DNA of 64,000 nt from Myxocyprinus asiaticus (taxonomy: Eukaryota > Chordata > Actinopteri > Cypriniformes > Catostomidae), in assembly GCF_019703515.2 (NCBI RefSeq), contig NC_059388.1, forward strand, positions 5,173,979-5,237,978. The letters run 5' to 3'. Under the pieces are notes generated by a model. That model had not been told where the DNA came from. It saw only the letters and a list, made by a program, of their open reading frames with translations, and made no database searches. Positions 1 through 10,961 of this stretch are shown here, piece after piece. A program made the position numbers and the translations under genes. Position 1 is the stretch's first letter. Every line of letters begins with the position of its first letter.

Positions 1-1667
1 TGCGTAAACGCCTGTTGGCACTGCTCCGTCCACTGGACCGGATCTGGAGCTCCCTTTTTAGTGAGATCAGTCAGCGGGCTGGTGACGTCCGAATAATTAG
101 GCACGAACCTTCTATAATAGCCAGCCAGCCCCAGGAACTGTCTCACCCCCTTTTTGGTCTTGGGTCTCGGGCAGGTCGCAATCGCTGCTGTCTTGTCAAT
201 TTGGGGACGCACCTGCCCATGGCCCAAGTGGAACCCCAGATACCGTACCTCCACCCGTCCAATCGTGCACTTCTTCGGGTTCGCTGTGAGTCCCGCTCGG
301 CGCAGCGATCTCAGAACTGCCCTCAGATGTTGCATATGCCGCTGCCAATCATTGCTGTAAATGATGATGTCATCTAAATAGGCAGCGGCGTAAGCTGAAT
401 GCGGCCTGAGGATTCGGTCCATGAGACGCTGAAACGTAGCCGGGGCTCCAAACAAACCGAACGGAAGTGTCACAAATTGGTGTAATCCAAACGGTGTGGA
501 GAAGGCGGTTTTCTCACGGGAAATTGGCGTCAAGGGGATCTGCCAATAACCCTTCGTCAAATCCAATGTCGAATAAAAATGAGCAGTGCCCAACCGATCG
601 AGCAACTCATCAACGCGAGGCATTGGATATGCATCAAATTTAGACACCGCGTTGACTTTCCTGTAATCCACACAGAATCCTACAGACCCGTCGCTCTTAG
701 GCACTAGAACAACTGGACTGGACCAATCGCTGTGGGATTCTTCTATTACCCCTATATCAAGCATCGCATCCAATTCTTCCCGAACAATTTTCTTTTTGTG
801 TTCGGGTAGTCGGTAGGGGCGGCTACGTACCACCACCCCCGGCTCGGTCTCGATGTGGTGATGGATGAGGTTTGTATGTCCCGGTAGAGGGGAGAACACA
901 TCTGCAAACTCCTGTTGCAACTTAGTAACCTCCGCGAGTTGGCTCGGTGAGAGGTGGTCTCCGCAAGTGACCGGGGTGAACTGTTTATGTTTTGAACTCA
1001 CCTCCGGTCCGAGCTCCGCCTTCTCGGGAACCACCGTAGCCAACATCACGGGGACCGCATCCCTCCACAATTTTAGGAGATTGAGGTGGTATATTTGACG
1101 TGCGTCCCCTCTATCGGTTTGTTTAACCTCATAATCGAGATCTCCCACTCGTCGTGTGACCTCAAAGGGTCCTTGCCACTTGGCAAGTAATTTAGAGCTC
1201 GATGTGGGAAGGAATACAAGCACTTTATCTCCCGGTGCAAATTCCCTTAGCTGATTTCCCCTGTCATACAGTCGGCGCTGTCGTTCTTGAGCTTGGAGCA
1301 AATTCTCCTGTGTTAGTTGCCCCAAGGTGTGGCGTTTTGCTCTAAGATCAAGAACGTACTGAATTTCATTTTTACTGTTTGAAGGTCCTTCCTCCCAGGT
1401 CTCTCGCAATACATCAAGCACACCACGTGGGCGTCGCTCATACAGCAGCTCGAATGGGGAGAAGCCAGTGGAGGCTTGCGGGACCTCTCGTACTGCAAAT
1501 AACAGGGGGTCGAGCCATTTATCCCAATTTCTAGCATCATCGTGCACGAACTTACGAATCATGTTTTTGAGGGTTTTATTAAATCGTTCCACCAGGCCAT
1601 CCGTTTGAGGATGGTATACACTGGTGCGAATCGATTTAATATTTAATAACTCGTACAGTTCGCGTAG
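1..1667 (-). pseudogene. Gypsy pol: integrase C-terminus and reverse transcriptase (runs off window)
   Basis: Reading leftward from about 1667, the - strand encodes the end of the integrase core (a HPQTDG..ER-type catalytic-Glu region near 1580-1620), the integrase C-terminal region, and then reverse transcriptase. The RT catalytic motif AYLDDII is at about 362-383, and the segment around 1-60 (PDPVQWTEQC type) is the start of the RNase H connection. Homology with the copy at 35347-36246 confirms the frame. No ATG-initiated ORF is called because this stretch continues the pol reading frame after the TGA at 1668-1670 and exits the window. Confidence 0.85.
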
Positions 1668-1670
1668 TGT

Positions 1671-2552
1671 TCATGACATAAATGTTGTGCCTTGATCGGT
1701 GAGGATTTCTTTCGGAATCCCCACCCGGGAGATTATTTTGAAGAGTGCCTCCGCAACACTGCGCGCTGAGATGTTGCGAAGAGGCACTGCTTCCGGATAT
1801 CGCGTTGCATAGTCCACTAGGACCAATACAAAGCGATGTCCACGTGCTGACCATTCTAATGGCCCGACGAGGTCCATTCCAATTCTCTCAAAGGGGACCT
1901 CGATCAGAGGGAGAGGGCGCAATGGCGCTTTTGGGGTGGCCGGTGGGTTAACCAGCTGGCATTCGCGGCATGCCGCACACCACCTGCGGACATCGCCGCC
2001 AATGCCCGGCCAATAGAAACGGGCTATTAGACGGTTCAGTGTTTTCCTTTCTCCTAGATGACCTGCCATGGGATTATAATGAGCCGCCTGGAATACCATT
2101 TCCCGACGGCTCCTTGGAATCAACAGTTGGGTTGTATCCTCTTTGGTCCGAGTGTCCTGTGTCACTCGATACAACCGCTCATTTATAATCGCAAAATAGG
2201 GGTATGAAAGTGCGATGTCAGGCTGGAGTCGTTGACCGTCGATGACTCTCACTTGGTCAAAGGCGTGTTTGAGGGTTTCGTCTCGCGACTGCTCCAAAGG
2301 GAAATCCCCGTCAGGGAATTCCCTGAGAAGGGGAGGGGCTGCAGCCTCTCCCCCTCTCTCGTCATCATGACGTGGAGCTGTCGAGGACGGCCCCGGCTCC
2401 GCCTCCCCTGCCAGAGCATCGCACATCACACATCTCCCTATTTTCACACAGGACCCATCCGCGCAAATTCCCTTTAATAAAACTCTAAAATCAGGCCAAT
2501 CAGTTCCCAAAATCAGCGGATGGGTGAGGCAGGAACTAACCGCAGCCTCCAC
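1671..2552 (-). pseudogene. Gypsy pol: protease tail and integrase (HHCC plus DDE core)
   Basis: This open segment of 293 codons begins in the C-terminal part of a retropepsin-like domain (SSCLTHPLILGTDW). It continues through a linker to an H-x-H-x-C-x2-C zinc module (HYNPMAGH ... CAACREC, around 1960-2090), and then the integrase core with MDLVGPL, LVDYATRYPEA and LTDQGTTF, which hold the first two catalytic Asp residues. Integrase inserts the cDNA into host DNA. The frame is cut by TGA at 1668-1670, where related elements would be expected to have Arg (a CGA to TGA change), and the remaining core with the catalytic Glu follows in the same frame. Integrase directly after protease is diagnostic of the Gmr1-like order. 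Confidence 0.9.
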
Positions 2553-2558
2553 TCTATG

Positions 2559-3494
2559 CTATTTCCCCCGAAATTTAATTGTCAGGGTCACCACCGGATA
2601 CTTGTGAATATCCCCGTGTACACACTTCACCTTCACTGTTTTGGATTTGACCAATGCCTCGGGTTGAATCAGGCGTTGGTGGATAGTGGTTTGATTACAC
2701 CCGGTATACACCAACGCTTGGTGAGTACCCCCCTTGACACTTACCGGTATCCAGTACGCTCCGGCCCGGTCAGGGGCAGCCTGTGGGAGGTCAGAGACCC
2801 ACACCACCGTCCCCAGCTCCATCAGAGGGCACTGATCTCGGAAGTGGCTCGGGACTCCGCACCTCCAGCAGGCCGGCCCAGGCGCTACGCCTGCACTTGC
2901 GTTGGCGGGCACCCCCCCCTGAGGGGGAGAGCGGCGGGGCATTGGAGTAGGGGAAGGTGTCGCCTCCCACACCCGGGGAACTGGTCTCAGGGGCTGAGTT
3001 CCTCCTCGTCTGCGTGGGGCAGGAACGGGACCTGGAGAGAGAGCAGACGAGAGAGAGAGAGGGGAGGGGGAAGAAACAGAGGGAGGAGAGAAAACGTAGG
3101 AGGGATCTTCCGCCCTCGGGATCGCCGCCATGTGGTCCTCCGCAAGTCGGATAGCTTCCTCCAACGACGCCGGGTGGTGGCACTGGACCCACTCCACCGT
3201 CCCTTTTGGCAGTCGAACTGTGAACTGTTCCAGTACCACCTGGTCGATAATTCCCTGGACGTCACGATCCCCCACTAGCAGCCATCTTCGGCAGGCGTCA
3301 CAGAGCCGCTGGGCAAAGGCAAACGGGCGGTCAGAGCTTTCCAACTTCAAGCTCTGGAAGAGTTGACGACTTTCCTCCGGAGTGCGACCAACCCGTTGCA
3401 AGATGGCTTTTTTTAGATCTCCGTAGGCCAGGAGGCTCGATGCTGACAGTTGTTGAGCCGCGAGCTGGGCTTCCCCGGACAATAGTGGGATCAA
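2559..3494 (-). pseudogene. Gypsy gag-protease: SCAN-like capsid, CCHC knuckle, retropepsin-like
   Basis: The 311-codon open segment starts with a helical capsid region (LSGEAQLAAQQL, then LCDACRRWL, VVLEQFTVRLP, and EWVQCHHPASLEEAIRLAED). This pattern matches the SCAN domain of vertebrate zinc-finger proteins, which is known to derive from the capsid of Gmr1-like elements. A proline, serine and arginine-rich linker follows, then one zinc knuckle, CWRCGVPSHFRDQC (CCHC; about 2830-2871). Next comes a retropepsin-like stretch, HQALVYTGCNQTTI, in which the usual D-T/S-G reads Y-T-G, so the aspartate is lost. The N-terminal part of gag lies in another frame at 3491-3796. Expected to be inactive. 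Confidence 0.85.
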
Positions 3495-3796
3495 TCGGGC
3501 TGGAAAGCCTCGGGGTCGTCCGCCACCCCCATTTTCTGTAATGCTGGCAGGGGTAACGGCGTGGGTGTGTCCGGGGTCGCAGCTGAGGATGCCCCCTGAC
3601 TGAGGAGGCTCCGGATCGCCTGCCGGTCCTCGGCTTGAGCATGCATGAGCTCGACAAACCGGCGGTCTTGATCTTGTCGGAGCTCAAGCAGCGTTTGTTG
3701 GTGGTTCTGATGTAGGCTGGCGAGGGCTTGGAGGATCTCCGCCAACTGGGAGGACTCTACGGGATGACCTCCATCCATCTTCGACCCAAACTTCAA
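3491..3796 (-). pseudogene. Gypsy gag N-terminus (coiled-coil-like)
   Basis: A 101-codon - strand ORF starts 1 base from the primer-binding site and encodes a Gln/Leu/Asp/Arg-rich helix (ILQALASLHQNHQQTLLELR), then a proline and threonine-rich linker ending DDPEAFQPD. The capsid domain then resumes in another frame at 3494 with LIPLLSGEAQ. The N-terminal helices expected between the two are missing, so I infer a small internal deletion plus frameshift. The start fits because it directly follows the LTR and PBS. Confidence 0.7.
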
Positions 3797-3814
3797 TCCC
3801 GGGTTTCGGCACCA
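3797..3814 (-). other. tRNA primer-binding site of the gypsy element
   Basis: The - strand reads TGGTGCCGAAACCCGGGA immediately downstream of the LTR end (TACA, then one C). This begins with TGG and has a typical Ty3/gypsy minus-strand primer-binding form, which sets the LTR boundary and element orientation. Confidence 0.85.
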
Positions 3815-3815
3815 G

Positions 3816-4149
3816 TGTAAAAGATGACGCGAGAAGCAGTTTTCCTTCTTCAGGTGAGGCTTTATTTCCCCTCTTCCTCGACACCACTTTACAGTTTACC
3901 TTTATGCACTGTCTAAACACTAACACACACTGCTTCCACAAATAAACTCTCACTGTTAGGAAATCCTTGCTCTGGCTCGGCTCTGCTCGGCTCTCTCTCT
4001 TGACTGAGTGTTGTGGCGCTCTATTTATGCCGCTCTCCCCGTGCTCACTGAAATTAGAGACAGGTGTTAGACATAATTTAGCTCAGGTGTAAGCTCCCTT
4101 ACTGCTTTCTCTCTCCGGAGAGATGCTTGACCACGCCCCCGCTGCCACA
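3816..4149 (-). repeat. 5' LTR of Gmr1-like copy 1
   Basis: The - strand starts TGTGGCAGCGGGGGCGTGG and ends TTTTACA next to the primer-binding site, so it has TG...CA ends and is 334 bp long. An AATAAA-type signal lies near 3848-3853 on the - strand. The matching 3' LTR lies outside the window. Confidence 0.85.
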
Positions 4150-4439
4150 AGGCTATTTAAACAGTTGTGCGTATGAATCATGAATGCAGACTCAAAGTTA
4201 ATGTATAAAGTTAATAGATAGATAGATAGATACAGTTGTGCTCAAAAGTTTGCATACCCTTGGAGAATTGGTAATATATGTACCATTTTTAAAGAAAACA
4301 TGAGTGAGCAGGCAGAACACATTTCTTTTATTTCTTATGGGATTCATATTCAACTGAAGGTTGTAACAGAATGGCACAATCATAAAACAAAACATGGCAA
4401 CAAAGAAAAAAATGAAATGACCCCTGTTCAAAAGTCTGC

Positions 4440-5162
<723 letters not shown>

Positions 5163-5474
5163 TCATATTGTGCTCCTTGAAACAAGCACACCGTCTTTTT
5201 CCAGAGCAGCCTGTATTTCTCCTGAGGTTACCTGTGGGTTTTCCTTTGTATCCCGAACAATTCTTCTGGCAGTTGTGGCTGAAATCTTTCTTGGTCTACC
5301 TGACCTTGGCTTGGTATCAAGAGATCCCCAAATTTTCCACTTCTTAATAAGTGATTGAACAGAACTGACTGGCATTTTCAAGGCTTTGGATATCTTTTTA
5401 TATCCTTTTCCATCTTTATAAAGTTCCATTACCTTGTTACGCGGGTCTTTTGACAGTTCTTTTCTGCTTCCCAT
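5163..5474 (-). pseudogene. Tc1 transposase, N-terminal DNA-binding half
   Basis: The 103-codon ORF starts MGSRKELSKDPRNKVMELY and contains the two helix-turn-helix modules of Tc1 transposases (GKGYKKISKALKMPVSSVQS, then the GRPRKI hook and RRIVRDTKENPQVTSGEI). It stops in the second HTH region at 5163, and the next part continues in the same orientation from 5156. It binds the transposon ends in active relatives; here it is interrupted. Confidence 0.9.
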
Positions 5475-5862
5475 GGCTCAGTATCTAGCCTGCTCAGTGC
5501 ATCCATGTGAGAGCTAACAAACTCATTGACTATTTATACACAGACACTAATTGCAATTTTAAAAGCCACAGGTGTGGGAAATTAACCTTTAATTGCCATT
5601 TAAACCTGTGTGTGTCACCTTGTGTGTCTGTAACAAGGCCAAACATTCAGGGTATGTAAACTTTTGATCAGGGCCATTTGGGTGATTTCTGTTATCATTA
5701 TGATTTAAAAAGGAGCCAAACAACTATGTGATAATAAATGGCTTCATATGATCACTATCCTTAAATAAAATATTTTTTTGCATGATCAGTCGTATTTTCA
5801 AAATCAATGCCAAAACTTCACAGTTTCTGCCAGGGTATGCAAACTTTTGAGCACAACAGTAG

Positions 5863-6369
5863 ATAGATTCTCTGAATGGTGATTTCATGAGACTGTCACC
5901 ACATTTAGACAACATTATGCCAAGACATCGAAGATGCTAAATTGCGAACAGGTTTTTAAATATCAAACAGTGTTGCCATGGCAATTCACTAAATTAATGA
6001 CAAAAATAGGATTTAGATTAAAATTGAGTTGTATGTTTTTTCTTGTGGGCTAATAACATGGATGTGGCTATTGTGGGTCACGGTCATAGTGCCACCAACT
6101 GGCAGCAGGAAGTGTGGCACTTACAACAGACTTTGAAAAAGTTCTCTTACATTTACCCAAATTGCTTAAATTGCTTAGACACTGCTGATGGAAAATTTTG
6201 TGCAGTTGTAGTCAAACTGGAATGGTGGCATATATCTATTACTCATTGTATGATTAGTGTCCAAGTTTTTGTTAATGTTGAGTTGTAGCTGTGTCCATCA
6301 TGCATTGTTTTCCAAAAGCCACAGAGTGGAAATGGACCCATGGTGCTTGGGCCCATCATTGCTGCTCAC
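5863..6369. other. No recognised feature
   Basis: AT-rich sequence between the Tc1 element and the LINE fragment. Short ORFs here show no recognisable domain. Confidence 0.5.
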
Positions 6370-7115
6370 AGCTATATTTCTATTTGTTTCCCTGTCTCAA
6401 CCTTGGGATTCATATCCCAAGGTTACCAGAGCCAGCCAGATCCACCTCTGTTCCTGCTTGGTGTCGGACTCCGCTGCTAAGTGTCTCTGAGTGATGACGG
6501 CTAAATGCAGCCAACTAATATTGGCATTATATTCATGCTGTTTAGCCAGAGGGGAGCTGGTCCCCACAGTTAGCCTGGTTTCTCCCAAGGTTATTTTTTT
6601 CTATTAATCAACATCTTATGGAGTTTTGTGTTCCTTGCCACAGTTGCCTTCGTCTTGCTCACTGGGGCTCTAAATACAAATATAATTATAATTTATAACT
6701 ATATTTATTTATCACACATTATACATTTGCACATATACAGTGAAATTCTTTTTTTTTCACATATCCCAGCTAAGCTGGGGTCAGAGTGCAGGGTCAGCCA
6801 TGATACAGCGCCCCTGGAGCAGATAGGGTCAAGGGCCTTGCTCAAGGGCCCAACAGTGGCATCTTGGCGGTGCTGGGGCTTGAACCCCTGACCTTCTGAT
6901 CAGTAAACCAGAGCCTTAACCGCTGAGCCAATAATAACTAAAAAAAGTTATTATTTAACTATTTATTTTTATACACAATTTACAATCATATTTAATCAAA
7001 CTACACAACAGTGATTCTTAGACTTTATAGATATTACAGTTTCATTACTGTTAATGCATGATTTTCTGTAAAAAAGAGTTGTGAAAAGCACTCTACAAAT
7101 AAAAATGACTTGACT
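6370..7115 (+). repeat. L2-like LINE 3' end fragment (split by a SINE)
   Basis: It matches, in opposite orientation, the 3' region of the long LINE at 34484-47000. Shared blocks include the segments around TCATATCCCAAGGTTACC and GGCATTATATTCATGCTG, and the terminal AAATAAAAATGACTTGACTG tail. An internal block present in the long copy is absent. A tRNA-type SINE sits inside at about 6693-6945. Confidence 0.75.
6693..6945 (-). repeat. tRNA-derived SINE
   Basis: The - strand begins TGGCTCAGCGGTTAAGGCTC (A-box-like) and about 30 bases later has GGGTTCAAGCCCC (B-box-like), the split pol III promoter of a tRNA-derived SINE. The rest is a non-tRNA body and A/T-rich tail. It interrupts the LINE fragment, so it is younger than that fragment. 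Confidence 0.75.
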
Positions 7116-7119
7116 GTTG

Positions 7120-8330
7120 TTGAAATTAGCAGCTAAGTTCCTAGCATGCACTGCATTTGCCGCTGTTTTAATTGCAGTCTTAGTTGCTTGTATTTTAATG
7201 TTTAGCTTTTACTTGTTTACATAAGTACGTTTGTTAATTGTCACCATTGTTGTGTTTTGTACACCGAGTATTGATATCTGTGTGTCTTGTCAACAACTCA
7301 TGTTTCGCTGTAAGTTTATCAGTAACATCAAACACTCAATTTACTGATATCATTTTGCCGAAATATCCTTTACTTTTTATGTGCAATGCATCACTATTGC
7401 CACATATAATGCCATTTGCAAGGTAGGATCAGACTTTCAGTCTGGCCTTACATTTTGTTTTGCAAGTAGCACAATACAACAACTTGTGTTTTACTAAAAC
7501 ACAATTTCACTGGCTGGAAGAACATAATATAATAATAAAGAAGGTCCAAGGTGCCAGCTCAAGAGAACACTAATCACCATAATGATGACTTCAAAACACA
7601 ACAGCAACACTAAATAAAACTAAGACTTCTATTAAGCCTAAATAAGGGGTTAAAATATATGTTTCAAAATGTCACTAGCTTTCCCCAAGTTGGTATCATG
7701 ATTTTGAATGTTAATTTTCCAATAATGTCTTGCAAACAACAGCTATTTACCAAAAAACTAGTCACTTCACAGTGAGCCTGCTCTTGATCTCCCAGAATGC
7801 AATATTTTTAACAGAAAACTATTGTATTTAAGAATCACAGTAGACTGCTGTAGGAATTTGGCCATAATTTACAGAATTGTTTTACAGTGATGCAGGATAA
7901 TATAATATACATGGAATATACTGGACATGGAAACATCGCTTTTTCATTTGAATCCAGCTTTATGAGTAGATTTATTCTTTCATGCTGATCTTTTCAACAT
8001 GTTTAGTTATCTTGTCTTCATGGCTGTAGCTCATTGTGGTAGATTGTGGATGAGCTGGCAGCAGGTTAGACGAGTTAAACAGACATACTGCCACCTGCTG
8101 GACAAAGCAGAATTTGTGAGTTGCGTCTACATGCTTCTCACAAGTCTCTGTTGTTGTACAGTAATAATTAACTGTACAATTTTGTTAAATAACTGTGAAT
8201 AACTACAGATAAATAACTGTGTTATTTAACTGTAGATAAATTGGTGTTTAAGGGTTGACATTTACACAAAAATATTTTGTTTTCACCTCATCAACATTTT
8301 AAATTAAAATCTATATAAATATCATCTGAC
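7120..8330. other. Unassigned AT-rich region with weak repeat similarity
   Basis: No exon or transposon domain was recognised. The part around 7500-7600 (ACACAATTTCACTGGCTGG ... GATGACTTCAAAAC) resembles 16210-16520 (ACACAATTTCACCAACTGG ... GGTGACTTCAAACG), which suggests an old dispersed repeat. Confidence 0.4.
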
Positions 8331-8334
8331 CAAG

Positions 8335-8760
8335 TCAAGTCAAGTCATTTTTATTTGTATAGCGCCTTTCACAACACACATCCTTTCAAAGCAGCTTTAC
8401 AGAAGATCAGGCATTAACAGAAGATAAAACTGTAATATCTATAATGTCTTAGAGTCATCATTGTGTAGTTTGATAAAATACGATTATGAATTGTGTTTAA
8501 AAATAAGTAATTAAATAATAATTGTATTTATAACCCCAGTGAGCAAGCCGAAGGCGACTGTGGCAAGGAACACAAAACTCCATAAGATGTTGATTAATGA
8601 AGAAAAATAACCTTGGGAGAAACCAGACTTACTGGGGGGGGGGGACATTTCCCCTCTGGCTAACATCATAAATATAATGCCAATATTACTCATGTATAGT
8701 GCAAGTCATGGTTTAAAATTATTAAACTAAGTAAGTGTTAAGGGTCAGTGTTTAAAACAA
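8335..8760 (-). repeat. L2-like LINE 3' end fragment
   Basis: It starts with CAAGTCAAGTCATTTTTATT and carries the same 3' region as 34484-34757 followed by 40437-40560 (shared AGCAAGCCGAAGGCGACTG and GGCAAGGAACACAAA blocks). A 5'-truncated LINE insertion; no coding sequence is left. Confidence 0.8.
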
Positions 8761-8780
8761 GATTTTGTATAAACATAATG

Positions 8781-8972
8781 GTTACTTGTGTAACCTCCAT
8801 TCCCTGATGGAGGGAACGAGACATGTGTCGATGTAGTGACACTAGGGGTCACTCTTGGGAGCCAGAGACACTGCTGGTCTTTGATAAAAGGCCAATGAAA
8901 ATTGGCGAGTGGTATTTGCATGCCACTCCCCCGGACATACGGGTATAAAAGGAGCTGGTATGCAACCACTCA
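8781..8972 (+). repeat. DIRS left inverted terminal repeat
   Basis: From about 8821 to 8972 it is the inverted complement of 13791-13938 (shared GACACTAGGGGTCACTCTTG and GGTATAAAAGGAGCTGGTAT blocks). The outer 37 bases (8781-8817) are instead complementary to 9061-9097 in the internal complementary region. A TATA-like GGTATAAAAGG is at about 8940. Confidence 0.93.
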
Positions 8973-9060
8973 TTCAGGTTTTATGCTGAGGAGCCGATAT
9001 ATACGGTCCGGCCATTTCAGCGGGTAGTTCAGTGTTGTGGCAGGAGGGACACAATGTCTC

Positions 9061-9135
9061 GTTCCCTCCATCAGGGAACGGAGGTTACACAAGTAACCAT
9101 GACGTTCCCTATCTGTCACTCACTCGACGTTGTTT
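9061..9135 (+). repeat. DIRS internal complementary region (ICR)
   Basis: Bases 9061-9097 are the reverse complement of the left outer end 8781-8817. After a 6-base spacer, 9104-9135 is the reverse complement of the right outer end 13935-13966. This is the two-part ICR that DIRS replication models use to rebuild the element ends and circularise the cDNA. Confidence 0.92.
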
Positions 9136-9959
9136 CGATGTAGTGACACTAGGGGTCCCTATACGAAACACCACAATTGGCTGAACTGTGTTACGTGAAC
9201 TGGCGGTGTGTGGTGGGCAGACTGCTGTGTGCCTCATAGCCAGCACACCATGTCGACATGTAACCTCCCCCAACATAGTTATGAGTGTCGAACGGCCCTT
9301 TTTGGGGACAAGTCGACTACCCAAAAGATAGAGACAGGCTTAACCCAGTTGTGGCCTCTTTTCCCCTTCTTTTTTTCCACTCCCTAAAAAAGAAGGGGGA
9401 TTATCCGACTGGGCCGCCAGGACAAGTCGGGGGGTGTCCCTCCCAAGGGGAAGATACAGCAGAGACCACACCTCGCCCAAAGGGAGGGGGGGATATTTAA
9501 GTGGAAGGATACGTCACATGGTCTTTCCAACCACGTGGAGAGTCTTCAAGGTAGATCCTGCCCAATGGGGGAGGAGTTACTACAAACATGGAGACTGGGG
9601 CAGAGGGGCTCTGCCCAAGGAAGACGCAGTTTGCCAACAGGGAAACTAATTAGCGGAAGATATATGTCGCATGGGGTTAGCCTTACAGGGAACCGCCACA
9701 TGCGGAGCACCTACCCCAGAACAGGACTCTTAGTTAGCACGTGTACTGGGCTAGCAGCGAATCTCTCCGAAAACTCGACTGCCACAGGGCTCGGAGGAAG
9801 TCAACCAGGGAACAAACTTGTGAACACTACTGGGAATTAATGGTGCACGTCTTCAGCTAAAATGGAGGTGGAAGGCGCTATGTGCAAGCGATACACCCGA
9901 CCGGCTATCCCGGGCTTATTCGCTTGTGTTGCGGGCCACTACCTTGGATGAAACCGGTC

Positions 9960-10961
9960 CCACCCGGAGGTTGTAGAACCTTGCAAAGGTGTTGGGTGTT
10001 GCCCAGCCCGTTGCTCTGCAATGTCTGTTTGAGAGGCACCCCTGGCCAGGGCCCAGGAAGCCACTACACCCCTGGTAGAATGGGCTCATAGCCCTACCGG
10101 GGGCGGTATGTCCTGGGCAAGATATGCCATAGTTATGGCGTCAATGAGCCAGTGGGTGATCCTCTGCTTGGAGGCAGCGCTTCCTTTCTGCTGTGCACCA
10201 AAGCAGACAAAGAGCTGCTCAGAGATTCTAAAGCTCTGCATGCGATCCAAATAGATGCGTAAAGTGCGCACCGGACACAGCGACGACAGGGCTGGGTCTG
10301 CCTCCTCCTGGGTCAGCGCTTGCAGGTTCACCACCTGGTCCCTAAAAGGGGTGGTGGGAACCTTGGGCACATAGCCCGGTTGGGGTCTCAGGATCACGTG
10401 AGAGTAACCCAGACCGAACTCCAGGCACGTTTCACTGACAGAGAATGCTTGCAGGTCACGTACCCTCTTGATGGAAGTGAGCGCAGTCAGGAGGGCAGTC
10501 TTCAAGGAGAGTGCCTTAAGATCGGCTGACTGCAAAGGCTCAAAGGGCACTCTCTGTAGACCCTGAAGAACTACAGATAGGTCCCATGAGGGAACGAGGC
10601 ACGGTCTGGAGGGATTCAGCCTCCTGGCACCTCTTAGGAACCTGATGATCAGGTCGTGCTTCCCTAAGGACTTACCGTTGACTGCTTCGTGGTGTGCTGC
10701 TATGGCAGAAATGTACACCTTCAAGGTGGAAGGGGACAGCCTCCCTACCAACCTCTCCTGCAGGAAGGAAAGCACTGATCTCTGGGGGTCTTCGTGTCGG
10801 GAAGAACACCACTTAGCGAACAGACGCCACTTAAAGGCATACAGGTGCCTCATAGAGGGAGCCCTAGCCTGAGTGATCATGTTTACCACTGCAGGTCTGG
10901 GCGCAGGTGCCAGAGGGTGCCCCGTCCCTGAGAAAGAAGGTCCTTCCTCAGGGGAATTCAC
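9960..10961 (-). pseudogene. DIRS tyrosine recombinase (integrase)
   Basis: The main ORF (10961 to 10086, 291 codons) has an N-terminal core-binding-like region (MRHLYAFKWRLFAKWC, SPSTLKVYISAIAAHHE) and the start of the catalytic domain (LKTALLTALTSIKRVRDLQA, where the first catalytic Arg normally sits, then GYVPKV). It stops at a TGA where the downstream codons continue in frame with AHSTRGVVASWALARG, the H-x-x-R box. A single-base loss just beyond separates this from the final tyrosine segment (TPNTFARFYNL, near 9970-10000). So R, HxxR and Y positions are recognisable but the gene is disabled by one stop and one frameshift. The start overlaps the end of the RT ORF by 14 bases, usual for DIRS. 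Confidence 0.88.

Larger units (their letters stand above)
1..4149 (-). mobile_element. Gmr1-like Ty3/gypsy LTR retrotransposon, copy 1 (3' part outside window)
   Basis: Read on the - strand the order is LTR (3816-4149), tRNA primer-binding site, gag with a SCAN-like capsid and CCHC knuckle, retropepsin-like segment, HHCC zinc-binding domain plus integrase core, then reverse transcriptase with YLDD at 369-380, and the start of the RNase H connection at the window edge. Integrase placed before reverse transcriptase is the Ty1/copia-like order known in Gmr1-like Ty3/gypsy elements of fish and other deuterostomes. The element is not intact: gag is frameshifted with a probable internal deletion, the protease Asp is replaced, and a TGA interrupts integrase at 1668-1670. 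A related, more damaged copy lies at 34759-40434. Confidence 0.93.

Noticed and set aside
2520..3278. 252-codon + strand ORF over the gypsy gag.
   Set aside because: Antisense shadow of the gag-protease frame.
6870..6945. Possible tRNA gene on the - strand.
   Set aside because: A-box and B-box are present, but no cloverleaf closes and the sequence continues as a SINE.
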